Assembly: GCA_015342445.1 (NCBI GenBank)
Contig: JACEFO010001739.1
Span: 1,984,001 to 2,048,000 of the forward strand
Direction of reading: 5' to 3'
DNA: 64,000 bases
From: Digitaria exilis
Lineage: Eukaryota; Streptophyta; Magnoliopsida; Poales; Poaceae
A model generated the notes under the pieces. The model was given only the letters and a program-made list of their open reading frames with translations, did no database searches and was not told where the DNA came from. Shown in pieces: positions 32,586 to 43,894 of this stretch. Each line of letters begins with the position of its first letter. Positions within the stretch are counted from its first letter, which is position 1. A program made the translations under genes and the position numbers.

Positions 32586-34354
32586 TCAGGAGAACCATCT
32601 CCAAAACTTGAAGGCATCCTTGATGGCTTGCTTTAGGGCCGCTTTGAACTCCTTTGTAACAATCTCAACCACCGGCTTAATCTTCTCATCATCCATACCA
32701 GCCTTCTTGAGCTCTTCAATGTACTCCACCACCAAATTTGAAACCTCATCCGAGACCCCCACAAGCACAGAGGGGAGGACTTCAGTGATGACAAAGTATG
32801 ATCCGCAAGATAAGGAGACAATCAGTACAACTGTAACAGTGTATGGTAGGATCAAAACGTGCCGAAGGAGCGACTTGGAGTTGACAGCTACTTCAGTCCT
32901 GCAGCAATAACATAATCCATCAAAGATGACAACCTGACAAGACATGATTAATAAAATGATATAAAATACACCAACAATTGAAGTACCACAATTGGAACAC
33001 CATGTCACTCATCATTGTTATTCATATACTGTCTAATTCCTACACTATAGGGGTGTTCTACAGAAATGCTACTCCTTCCCTATTCCATAATTTCATTAGC
33101 TAGCAAAGCAAATCAATTGACCACAGCCATATTCCAAATTTCCATTAGCTGCCAAAGCAAATCAATTTCAGACCAGAGCCAATTCCATAATTTCCATTAG
33201 CTGGCAAAGCAAATCAATTAAGGACCAGAGCCATATTGCACAATTCTATTAGCTAGCAAAAGAAATTAATTGCAAATCAATTAAGGACCAGAGCCATATT
33301 CCACAATTTCGATTAGCTAGTAAAGGAAATCAATTTTAGGATCAAACCCTATATTCCATAATTTCCATTATCTAGCAAATCAAATCAATTTAGGACCACA
33401 AAGATTGATCACCGTTAGCTACCTGAATGTTACGGAGACATTGGCAAGAGTTGACACGGCCTTGCTCAGCCTGATCACAATGCGCTTCAGGTCGTGGATC
33501 TCCGAGTCCCGCTTCCTGTCACTCGGGCGCAGCAGCCTCTTGCGGATGCGGTAGGCCCGTCCCCTTGGTCCGGTGCGCTTGGACGGGCCGGCACCAAACG
33601 CTACGGTGGCGTGGTCACCTCCGGCGTCCGCGCCTTTCGGGACGTTGGTGTTGCTGTCGCGGTTCTCGTCATCGGTGCCGGATCCGGCTGCGTAGCCCCG
33701 CCGGGCCATGCCGAACCCAGCAGCGGCGAACAACAGCCTGTTGTGGTGGTTCATGGGCCTCCATGCGGCGCGGACCGGCGCGGCACCAGCAAGCGCCGCT
33801 ACGAGTCCGGCGCCTTCACCTCCCGCCAGGAGACCGGTGAAGATGCCACCTTTCCCCGCAGCAGAGCAAGGCGCGAGGAGGTGCCGCGGGAGCGGAGGTA
33901 GAAGCCGCGTCTCGTGCGGCTCGGCCAGTGCAGGTGCAGCGGCGAAGAGGCTGCGTTGCCCCATCGCCGGCGCCAATGGCGCCACGCGTACCGCGGCGGC
34001 CTCGCCGAGGGTTTTCTTGATGTCGAGGATCTCGGCGAGGGCGTCGTCGACGTGGCCGATGCTGTCGCAGGTAGGGGAGACACCGCGGGCCTTGGCGAAA
34101 GCCCCAACGCCGGAGACCCCGCCGGCAGCCCCCAAGATGGTCAAGGCGGCACCTTTTCCTCCACCCCCAGCGGAAAGAGGTGCGAGGAGGCACGACGGGA
34201 GCGGCGCAACCTCCGGCGGCGGCGCCCCGGCCAGCGCAGGCGCAAGGGGGCCGCGGCGCTCCACCGACGGCGCGAAGGGAGCCACGCGTGGACGCGGCGC
34301 GGCGGCGGCCATCCGGACCTTCCCGGCTGCGAAACAAAGGGCCCTTGCGGCCAT
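32586..34354 (-). CDS. Unrecognised 414-residue protein with duplicated Ala/Pro region and membrane anchor
   Basis: Exon 1 is 34354-33423 and exon 2 is 32898-32586, joined by a GT-AG intron that splits an Arg codon; the combined frame is open. The chosen ATG (34354) starts MAARALCFAAGK, a likely organelle or secretory N-terminus; an in-frame ATG at 34606 would add 84 low-complexity residues. Residues about 23-88 and 122-190 are two versions of the same Ala/Pro/Gly-rich unit (RVAP.AP..., LLAP.SA, then Gly-rich). Then follow MNHHNRLLFAAAGFGMARRGYA, a basic stretch (RAYRIRKRLLRPSDRKRD) and a heptad-like helix. Exon 2 carries a hydrophobic segment (LILPYTVTVVLIVSLSCG) and an amphipathic charged C-terminus (EYIEELKKAGMDDEKIKPVVE). 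I do not recognise the family; organellar or endomembrane anchoring is inferred. A CT-rich tract precedes the start. Confidence 0.7.
33078..33396. repeat. Intronic minisatellite, about six units
   Basis: A roughly 50-60 bp unit, built from CATATTCCA.AATTTCCATTAG, CTAGCAAAGCAAATCAATT and AGGACCAGAGC, is repeated about six times with divergence. It lies inside the single intron of the 32586-34354 gene and fills most of it. Confidence 0.85.
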
Positions 34355-34792
34355 CTTTTGGGGAGGACGGCGGAGGAAGGGGTGCTGCGGCAAGGGTTTC
34401 TTGATTTTTCGGTGTGGGGGCGACCGAGACTGGGGGCAGGCAGAACTCCTTCCTCTTGAATGGTTGGAGCGGAGAGGACTGGAGGTGGGAGAGAGAGAGA
34501 GAGAGAGCAGGTAGAGGCCTGTAGGGGAGGAAGAAGGGCGTTCTCGCGATATCTCGTGGCCGTATCGCCGTTCAAAACACCAAGCGCTGTCCGCTTGGGC
34601 CTGCAAGGACGAGCTGATTTTTTAACAGAATAGTGGTTTCCTCAAAACCTAGGAATAGGAAAATAAAGTAATTGGCAAGCTGTTTAGTTTCTCTAGTCCT
34701 TTTATTCCATTAAAAACCGTAATTCTCCTCATAAACTTTTGCTATAGTAAAGTTTTGTTACATGAAATCTTCTTCAATCTCCACCAACTAAA

Positions 34793-34948
34793 GGTGTGTT
34801 TAGATTGGAGAAAGATTCCCCGAAACTGCATTGTTCAAAAAAAACATTGTAGATGAGTAGCGTTCTGTGAGCGGAGGGATGAGATGAATATAAAAAGTTA
34901 GATGAATAGTATTTTTTTAAGGAAATTTTGGTAACTAAACGCACCTTC
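34793..34948. mobile_element. Tourist-like MITE
   Basis: From AGGTGTGTTTAGATTGG to AACTAAACGCACCT, with inverted ends and the family interior (AAAGATTCCCCGAAA, TGTAGATGAGTAG, GATGAATAGTA). It lies about 440 bp upstream of the ATG at 34354, in the possible promoter of that gene. The TSD is not clear. Confidence 0.6.
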
Positions 34949-35442
34949 AACAAATTCTGAGTATTGTGAACCTATAGGAAAATTTGAGAATTCATGAAAG
35001 TTTCTAATACGCGTTTGGATGTAATATAAGCAAAAGCATTGGAATAATTAAGAATTTTTTTGAACGAGTGAATAAGAAGATATATATAGATAGCATAAAG
35101 ACAAGTTTTCATCAAAAAAGCATAAAGACAAGTTTCCACCTAGTGCCGGTTTGGAATGGAGTATATTCCAATAATTTTTATATTCCAATACGTTTTTCTA
35201 CTGTAGTAGTGTTTGGAATAAATGGAGGATTGGAAAGCTTCCTACATATGTACATTTTGGAGGAAAAAAAAGAATCTGCTCCCTCCTTGTTTCTCGCCGT
35301 CAGCGAGGTGCGAAAATGATGGAAGTTAATAAGGTCTAAATAGGGTACCACGTAAGTACTTGGAATGACATGACAAAGATTTAAATAGGAGAGAGATGGA
35401 AGAAATTTCATCTAGATGAAACCCCATCTGCAATTTTTTTCA

Positions 35443-35780
35443 TGTCACTATGTGTCTTACAACTAATTTTCAATAACGTTTAGATTCACTTTTTATTATT
35501 CATCAACAGCTTTTTACTATTCATACTATTCACTTTCTCACGAAACAAGCTTTTCAGCAATTTTTTTCTCATCTACTTCGAAGGTGCTTAGTTGGGTGAA
35601 ATGGGTGAAATACACTGCAATAAACTTTATTAGGAAGCGTGTTTTTTATATGAATGAATAATTGGGAAACATGTTTTTTTATATGAATGATAGTAATGTT
35701 TGGCGAAATTTGGATGGAGAAATTTTGACGAAATTCACAGTTCAAAACTTTACTGTAGCACTATGTGTTCCACTGTGATT
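35443..35780. mobile_element. Tourist-like MITE fragments
   Basis: Two adjoining stretches share words with the short MITE family (CGTTTAGATTCACTTTTTA, CACTTTCTCACGAAAC, and TTTACTGTAGCACTATG). No complete pair of ends was found. Confidence 0.4.
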
Positions 35781-35868
35781 ATGTCCCAGCCCGATCTTGA
35801 TGGTACGTCAAGCTAGCTGTCTCAAATCCCATATGTCTTGCTAACCTGTAGGGACTAGGGAGCTTCTA

Positions 35869-35959
35869 GCTAGAAAGCATGCCATGCCCCTGCGGACAGC
35901 CATGCCCTCGTGTTGCACTTTTCACGGGAAGAGCTAGAAAGCATGCCATGCCCCTGCGG
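35869..35959. repeat. 27-bp direct repeat, 64 bp apart
   Basis: GCTAGAAAGCATGCCATG plus CCCCTGCGG occurs at 35869-35895 and 35933-35959. It looks like a simple local duplication. Confidence 0.85.
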
Positions 35960-36020
35960 CCGTGCTACGAGCCTACGACACACAACCACCATACTCTTCT
36001 TCCACTGTTCCACACACAAA

Positions 36021-36385
36021 GGGCGCGATTGGTTTGCTGTTCTCCCCGGCCTGGCTCGCATCCAGCAGCCAGGTTCAGCTGGGACAGGCTGCATGCATGC
36101 ATGGCAGCGTTGTTTGGTCGTCTGAATATACACATGCAGAATCAACGTCTCATGTGATTGGTTGTGCTCTATCTCGCATGCGCTTTTTCTGCCGCATGTA
36201 ACCTCGCGTCCCGCACCGGTCAGGCTGCGGAGAAACGCGATTAATTTTCGTTTCTTGGCAGCCAGACTGGCCGAGGCTTGTTGCACGCCGCGGGCCAGGC
36301 CCAAACGTATGTGCAGACAACCAAACAGCTGAAAACTGCATCTCGCGGACCAGGCCAGCCCATATGCAACCAACCAAACGTGCCC
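36021..36385. mobile_element. Harbinger/Tourist-like element with 3-bp TSD
   Basis: A 365-bp element from GGGCGCGATTGGTTTG to CAACCAAACGTGCCC, with good terminal inverted similarity and a 3-bp AAA on each side. GGGC-type ends with GTTTGGTT and a 3-bp TSD fit the PIF/Harbinger (Tourist) group, although TWA is the usual target. There is no transposase. Confidence 0.65.
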
Positions 36386-37620
36386 AAAGACTCAAAGGCC
36401 CTTGGACCTTGGTATATACTGTACGTACATGGGTCTGCTCTCTAGTAGTAGCTGTAAAAGTCACTAGTGTCAATGCATGATTCTTGTCAAATGATAATGG
36501 TAGTGGCAAAGCAAGCATGAGCGCACGCATCAGAAGATCCAGAAGATATATCGAGTTTAATTAGCTAGAGCTGGAGCCGCTTATTCTTGGAGACGATCTC
36601 CGTCCGCGCAGACGATGGTGGCTCTGAACTCTCCAATGCAGAGAGATCTCCGCGCGTCCGTCGCGACACGCTAATAACTGTCGCAGAGACACCGTACCCG
36701 AAACGATTATCTGGCCACATACCTATACTGCCGGATTAGCCGGCCGCGTCGATAGATGACATCCACCACCCATGAATGCCTGTAAAATATTCGAGGCGGT
36801 GTTGCCAAAAATATTTATCAGATGAAAGAAAAGAAAATGAAAGACAAATCTTGCTTCAAAATGCATGATGGGGCTATGGAGGTCACGAGCGGCGAGCGAG
36901 CGTTTGGGGCGCGGAAAAAGGTTAAAAAAAAAATGTTACCAGTCTTTCAGCGGATACTGTAGCTTCCTGTTTGGACGGACATGGGACATGCACACAGGCA
37001 CAGGAGGACATCCTGATGGGGATGGATTAAGCCTTTTTGCTTGTGGGCACGCACGGCACCATGGACCATGGTCCATGGATTTGATCCTATTCGGCCTATC
37101 GCACTATCGCAGGAGGTGTTGGTGTTGGGCCTTTTGGGTTTTGGCAAGTCTGCTGCCTTGCCTTCCATTGTGATTAACCACGGGAAGGACCCATGGACCC
37201 ACTGATTATTGGTTGGGTCGGTCAATAGAAGCTGCCAAACTGGAGTAGGAGTACGCGTTTCTTTCTCCTTGTCCTGCGGTTATACGCAGCAACGGACATG
37301 TTGGCAGAGCGGGAGTAGCTTAACTTGCGAGTCTCTCCTTAATTATCTTTACGTGGCCACGCAGCCCGTTTTAGAACATGAAAGAAAAGTCAGGCTTTAA
37401 TTACAACTTGAACTTGTGATCTACAGTACAATTATATTAGTAAAAAAGTATATGTACATACTTGTACATACTAAAGTATTTGTATCTTGTAATAACAATT
37501 GATAGCGTATACAGTATTCTAATAGAGTAAGATAAACTAATTTGTTCTTACTTATGAGAATTTTTCCAGATGCTAATCAATACGCCTTACATAAAGAAGA
37601 TGATCGAGCTCGTGCGTGAA
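36386..37620. other. Intergenic DNA; missing FNR 3' exons not found here
   Basis: I searched the minus strand here by eye for the last FNR exons (the FCGLKGM-type C-terminal NADP-binding text) and found none. Short ORFs, including 36865-37173, lack motifs. Confidence 0.5.
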
Positions 37621-39114
37621 TCATGATTTTAGTCCTTTCAACTTACAACATGTAGCAACACCAAGGAAGAGCCATGCCAGACCGCCAAATTTGAAAGTTG
37701 GGACATCTTCCATGAACATACGGCGTAGGTAGCCACGGTAAGGAGCAACACCAGTGCCAGTGGCAATCATGATATGAGTTGCATTTGGATCATCCTCTGG
37801 AAGAAGCATAATTTTGCCTGAGGGGCCTGCATGAAGAGAAACCATTGTGAGAGGCTTAGGAATAATCAGCAAATGAATTATACAATCAGAACAGCATCAA
37901 TTAGAAAAGAAAGACAAAATGAAAAATAGTCAAGCTTAGTATGCTAACTATATGTGACCATATTCAACAGATTTCAGCAACATACATAAGTTAAGACTCA
38001 TGTGAACTCAAGAAAATTCTGACAGGGCTATTTTGCAGTTAGAGGGTACCATTTATTGTTGGAAAAGCACATAGTAATGCTGTTATACATGACAGACAGG
38101 ATAAAGTTCCATACCTGTGATCTGAACTTTGTCCCCTGGTTTTGAGTCACACAGGAAGTTACTGCAGATACCTTTCTTTGAGGGGTCTTCCTTTCCAGTT
38201 TCAGGATCATAATAGACAGCACGGCGAACACATAAGCTTGCTGTCTTTCCATCAAAAGAATCACCATACCTAGTAGAAGCAATAGAATAGAGCCTGACAG
38301 TATTTGGAGACCCAGGTTTCTTCGGATTCTCTCCCTGGCAACAAACATGGCATGTTAAATTAAAATGTGTTAGATGTTGAAAATGTTGGTTCAGAAAAGA
38401 AAGCAGACACAGATAACGATGAAATTAATTTAAATTTGGGGGTTAATTAGTTATTCACACAAAAGGGCTCACATTATCAGTCTAGTTAACAGCAAGGAAG
38501 TTAGGATTTTCCAAAAATATTTGAAAAATGCTTTACAAGTAATTTTTAAGTTTTAACATTCATATCTCATGTTACAGCAGTTGGAGGATCAGAAATACTG
38601 AACACACTTTCTCTGGATTTATAGCAAATATTTTACAGCAAGAGATGTTAACCATAATATCAACATCATATATTCGAATACTATCTTATGCTTAGCAGAG
38701 GACAAGGAAACAATGGGAGGAAAAAGGTGTAAAATCCGTACATGGGATTATGCTTAGCAGACCAAGGAAGGAAGCACTCACCGGAGGAATGACACCATAA
38801 CTTTGCCCTTCCCAGTATGGGACATTGCCACCATGGTCAATGACAATGTGGCATGTTTCACCCGGAGCTGTAGGGCCTACGAGGCTCTCAACAGAGACAA
38901 TTGTGGCTGTGTAAGGTTCCTTTGGTTTGTATAAGTTGAGTGGCGGCTCCTTTGCATCCTCCAATTCGACAGGTTTAACAGAAACTTTGCTTTTGCTTGC
39001 TTGTTGAACAGACATGCAGAAGACCTTGTTCAGATGTCTTGATTGCTGGGTCTTTTCCCATGCTAAAGTCTTCCCAATCCATGGTTTGCTCCGAAAGTTT
39101 AGATTATTGTTACC
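37621..39114 (-). pseudogene. Ferredoxin-NADP+ reductase, root type, fragment lacking both ends
   Basis: Three exons are readable: 39114-38782, 38334-38115 and 37826 to about 37650, each with GT-AG borders and frame continuity. The first encodes NNNLNFRSKPWIGKTLAWE, then SVQQASKSKVSVKP, the start of mature root-type FNR, to YWEGQSYGVIPP. The second carries the FAD-binding RLYSIASTRYGDSFDGK and CSNFLCDSKPGDKVQIT. The third carries the NADP-binding ATGTGVAPYRGYLRRMF and ends GGLAWLFLGVA. FNR transfers electrons between ferredoxin and NADP(H); the root isoform works in non-green plastids. The transit-peptide exon upstream and the last exons (about the C-terminal third, including the terminal Tyr) are absent. 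A GTAAGT donor at about 37651 leads nowhere. A truncated copy or captured fragment is likely; no internal stop was seen. Confidence 0.85.
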
Positions 39115-40378
39115 CTGAATACAACAATCAAATCATGTAAGGTTAATATCATATAGCATCAAGTAGGAAGAGCTGTAAATGCACCTTCTGTTACCCACTC
39201 AAGAAGGAATATAGCAATACTAAATGTGTGCCTATAGAGGAGAGCGACGCGACGGGGGGAGATGCTGAAGAAGGACACCTTTGAAAGGAGGTTAAGGTTC
39301 GTCTTCAGTTATTCAGTGATAGTGACTTCTGAATGGAATTTGTGGTGCTTCAGCTCAGCTGCCGGACCACTACAACACAATGATGCCACTTTTACAATTT
39401 TGCTACCTCCTCAGTATCTTTTGGAGATGACTACTGTTTTTATTATTTGTCAGCTTCAGCATCTTTCCGAGATGGCAGCTTCAGCATCTTTCCGAGATGG
39501 CTACTGTTTTGTTTAAAATCCTGGCTCTTCTTCGGATCAAATTTGCAGTTAGTTTATGGTTTTGTGCTGAGTTCATATGTTTCGAGAAAGCAAGCACGGC
39601 GACCATAAACTATCTTGTGTATAAATAATCCTGTGTTGTTTATTCAGAGAAGATAATAGCATACAGCAGAATTGAAAAGGGAAAACAAGCATTGGCAAAA
39701 TGGAGCTCCAGGAATGCAGCCACCGTTTCTTCCATGGTCTTCAGCACGTGCACGGCGTGTTCAAGAGGAGCAAACATGTGCTGATGTGGGAGAAAATGGT
39801 CAGCAGATTATTGTGCTTAGAATGTCAAAATTCATGTTCATGACCTACGAATTTAGCAATGTTTGCACTAACTTCTCAACCTGTTTGCAAACCAGCCAGG
39901 AAAACCCAGTCAAAACCAAACCAAAATTATCCTGCTCCAGCTGTGCTAGTTAAGCCAGACAGCAGCAGATCGTCATCGGCTCTCAGCCTCTCAGGCCATG
40001 CAGAATTCAATATTCCACGACACATTTCACAGCTTTACCCTGCAGAAGCTGAACAAACTCTCCTATCAAAATCATACCTATACCATCCAAAAAAGGGAAA
40101 GGAAAAAAAAAATCTGGCAACCAATGTGTCAGATGAGGAGCTTCATAAAAGGGTCCAAATTGCATAAAGCAGTACCAGTGCAGGTGCTGCAAACGTTTGC
40201 ATTGCTTTTATTACCACACACCACACAGGTTCAGTTTTTGTTGGAACCGTAATAAGCTGCAGCTGCAGCATGGCACTTTGTTCCACACACACGCAAGGTT
40301 TTCCATTAGCCGATATTCACTGAAAGATGTTGCACGGTTGTAGTGAAGTCTGAATTGCAGCAACCATGTCGGTTTACA
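39115..40378. other. Intergenic DNA with a 25-bp tandem duplication
   Basis: There is no FNR transit-peptide exon and no gene with motif support. The 25-bp unit CAGCTTCAGCATCTTTCCGA plus GATGG is duplicated at 39451-39500. The right part is likely the 3' UTR of the CNOT9-like gene. Confidence 0.55.
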
Positions 40379-43300
40379 TCAACGGCGCCGCCCGCGGCTC
40401 GGCCCTGCCTTAGAGGATCCTCCTCGGCTTCTACCTGCTGCAGGGCCTGGGCCAGGATGTGGTGCAGCACGCACCGCGGGAGCTGGGCCTGGATGGGTGT
40501 GACTTGGCCCTGCCTCCTGGGAGGATCCTCCAGGGCCTCTACCTGCCACAGGGCCTAGGCCAGGATGTGGCCCACCACCAACACCAGGAGCTGCACCTGG
40601 AGGAGGTGCTCTGCCTGCAGGCGCTGCCAGATTATCCAGCAGTTGTTGCAGGTAGCTCCTTGCAACAGGGTCATCCTGTGTTTGCATTAACAAGATATAT
40701 TTAGTACTTGATTGAAACCTTCAATCAGGTGTAAGTGGTGTACTGGTCGAATTAGGGACAGCTGATGAATCGAGAGCAAGACTCACCCTAAGGCAGCTGT
40801 TGAATGTCCCGTCTGTCAGAACCTCAGGAAGATGCGTTTGCAGCGCACTACAGGCTCTGCAACAGATAGGGGAAGCGATGAGCATCACTCATAAGAAGAA
40901 ATGCTGCATGTCATATAATAAGTTCCTAGTATGCAATAGAAGCACATACCTGGGATCATCCGATAGCCTGAGGTAGCAGCGGACAATTTGCTTCAGCAAC
41001 CTGGTGGAGGGCTGAGGCTGTTCGGCCACCATGCTTGCTAAAACGCTGGCTATCCCATAAAAACGTTCCGGGGTGGCACAGATGTACTGTAACCCAGCTT
41101 CATTTAGGATGATCTTCTGGACAATGAAAGTGGATACCTGCTTATCCATTTGACTGATTAGCAATGGCTGTCAGATTAGGAGAGTTTGTATTAACCCCAA
41201 CTAGGCTCCTACTCACTTAATTTCTTGTGGTTTATACAGAAGAGATGTTACAGAGGGGCTGGTAGAAAAGATGTTACATACTGTCTTTGAAAGCTCATTG
41301 CCTGTCTCCATGATTTGCAAGCATACAGGAATGAATTGACTATTTAGCAGGGAAGTGACGACTTCAGTATCATCTACCTGTGTGCATCACAATACAAGGA
41401 AGATTCTCACTCATTTGTAGAACTAGTATTAGATAAAAAACAGTAAATGGATCTTGGTCATGAATTTATCGCTATTAGGGTAACCACTACTATTAGTATA
41501 AAGTAGCAAGATTGAACATGAGGAATATTCTTGGTGAAAGAAATCTGATGAATGCTCCACACACGTCCTTAAGCATCCTTTGCATGCAGGGTATGTTGCC
41601 ATGTGTGCCTTCTGAATATCACAATTTACATGGCATTGCTTTGGATATAGCAAAGAGGCTGATGTTCTAGAGCATGTAATTTTTCACAAACTTTTGCTCC
41701 ATTATCTTTTCTCAAGGTCACAAGTATGACCATAAGTCCCCACAAATTTGCAGGGGAGAACATCTACATTTTTTTCCTAGATTTTTTATCCTACATGTCC
41801 AACAAGATGGGGCGTCCACTCCTATGAGTAAAATTGCCTATTTTTCCCCCATGGGGCCAGGAGCTTTAGTATAGACATCATTGGTTCTACAGCACAAAAA
41901 AAGTATGAAATATTTGGCTCCTGCCTGGATCAACACTCGAGTTTATATTCCATTGTGTTACTTACTGTTCAACTTTTCTTAGCATTGAATAAGGGAAAGG
42001 TAAAAGTCATGCTAGTGGTAATGAATGAAAAATCAGAACTAATTTTGTGTGAAAAAGTTTACATCAGCACTTGATGTTTATCAGCTGAGTTCATGATATA
42101 CTAGATGGGTCTAGGGCATTCTGCTAATGACAGATCATTCAAGAAGAAATAGAGCAGGGAAACATTAAAGGTTTTCAGTAAACATGCTTCCTAAAGTTAG
42201 AGTTAGTTATATTTTACTTCCACAGGGAACAAAGATGATTGCCAAAATATTCCCATGGCCAGCTAAAGAACCTGGGGGATATGAACATGAATATTCACTG
42301 ATTATTGCATTGCAATGTTCAGTGAAGCAAATCCAGGCTTCTTACTTAAGTGTTCGAGGCAATGTGGCCAATCTTTTAAGTCGTGTAAAATACCAAGTAT
42401 AAATTACCTTAACAAGAGCACCAAGCACACCAAGAGTGGTGAGGCGCAGGTACTCAAAAGATCTGGCGTTGCTGGTAGTGTTCAATAATGGGTACAAGTA
42501 CTCTGTATAATAAGCTGCAAAAACAAATGATGCAATGAGAGGAAGTGAATAACTGATGGCAATGCATCTACAAAACAAGGTTCTATAATAATGCTTCAGA
42601 ACATTTATTATAGCAGCTAAAATAAACCAAACTTGTGTCCGTCACTACATGATAATGTGGTAAAACTTTGAGAGAGAGAACATAGGATAACTATAGCAAA
42701 GCACACCTTCAGTGTGTTTCAGCTTTGACATACAAAGGATCATGCTAATTAGTCATTACCTCTTAAAAAAAGGTTCTTCGTCTCCGGGTGTGACGCAACA
42801 GACTGCAACAATTTTATGAGTGGGTGACTAAACATTAAACATCTGGTACGCAATCTAAAATTGGTAGCTTCAAATGATTAACAAGAAAAGAAGAAAAAAA
42901 CCTATGCAGTACATTATGGTTGTGATGGGATGGTAACTAGTTGCAACCAGCAGCTAATTTTACTGCTATTAAACCCATTTTCCCCCGAAAACCATACCTG
43001 AAGAAGTGCGAGTACGTTGCAGGCTCTGTTTGATGCACTGGCAGATAATGTTGGGGGCGACAGTGCAGGGTAAACTGAGATAATTTCCTGTTTTTTCAAG
43101 TAGTCAGGCATACCAAGTAAGACCAAAATGCTGACCTAGAAGCTTGGTTTAGACTTCACAAACATATATTAGGAAAAACTGATATAGCCAACAACTCAGG
43201 AATGAATCAAGAATGACTGACCTAACAGACTGACCATGAAAAAGAACATGACAGAATACACTCAAATCTCCTATTAAGATTGATCACACTATAAGTAAGC

Positions 43301-43894
43301 ATAGAAGAGCACAAGGGCTATTGCATGCATACCTGCAGCAGTACAAACATTGTGCCAAAAGAGTACCACATCAGTGGAGCCAAATTCGGAAACGTCTCCC
43401 TTTTCTGAAAAAATAGTAGCAAAAAGAACATTACACACCGAATTTGTTGCCTTCACAATCACATATAAAACCACAGATCCTCATGATAAAATCCGCAAGA
43501 GATCAAACATTATACCCTTCGGAAACCAAGAACGGATCGGAAAGGAATGCTATTAAATTGACACAGTTATACACCAACTCCCACACCCAATCATTAAAAG
43601 TGAACAACAATAATCTAGAAAACCACACAGCGTCACAAGATGCGAACTTCTACTGGTGCAGCAACAGAAATTCCTGGCAAGAAACCTCGCTTGATATCAA
43701 AAAGGCCGGATCTTAAATCACGGGATGTATGATCTGCAGATGAGGAAAAGGCACAGAACAAAAGGAGGGACCTTGGAGAGCTCTGCGAGGGCATTTTCAC
43801 GCAACTCAGGGTCGCAGAGATTGTGCACAAGCTGCTCCTCCAGCTTCGTCACGTCCTTCACCGCCTGCACCTCGACATCGCAGCCTCCTGCCAT
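40379..43894 (-). CDS. RCD1/CNOT9 (CAF40) subunit of the CCR4-NOT complex
   Basis: Nine exons: 43894-43772, 43404-43333, 43087-42998, 42802-42760, 42514-42408, 41377-41282, 41137-40950, 40856-40787 and 40675-40379. All borders are GT-AG and the joined frame is open, giving 361 residues. The order of conserved blocks is that of the CNOT9 armadillo-like core: LRENALAELSKKRE, LAPLMWYSFGTM, LQEIISVYPALSPPTL, SNRACNVLALLQ, VASHPETKNLFLRA, RSFEYLRLTTLGVLGALVK, CLQIMETGNELSKT, STFIVQKIILNEAGLQYIC and RLLKQIVRCYLRLSDDPRA. CNOT9 is a peptide- and nucleic-acid-binding scaffold that recruits regulators to the deadenylase complex in mRNA decay. The core ends near residue 285. The last exon adds a Gly/Pro/Arg-rich tail of about 75 residues made of a degenerate duplicated unit, unlike the short tails of known members. 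The gene has no obvious defect. Confidence 0.93.

Noticed and set aside
33078..33396. Regularly spaced repeats considered as a CRISPR array
   Set aside because: Eukaryotic intron, units diverged and without unique spacers of constant length; a minisatellite explains it.
33494..34514. Long plus-strand ORFs (135, 268 and 181 codons) across GC-rich DNA
   Set aside because: They are antisense to exon 1 of the 32586-34354 gene; high GC removes stop codons on both strands. The minus model splices cleanly in frame, the plus ORFs do not.
38028..38348. 106-codon minus ORF starting MFVARERIRRNLG
   Set aside because: It is a wrong frame of FNR exon 38334-38115; the neighbouring frame gives the FAD-binding motif.
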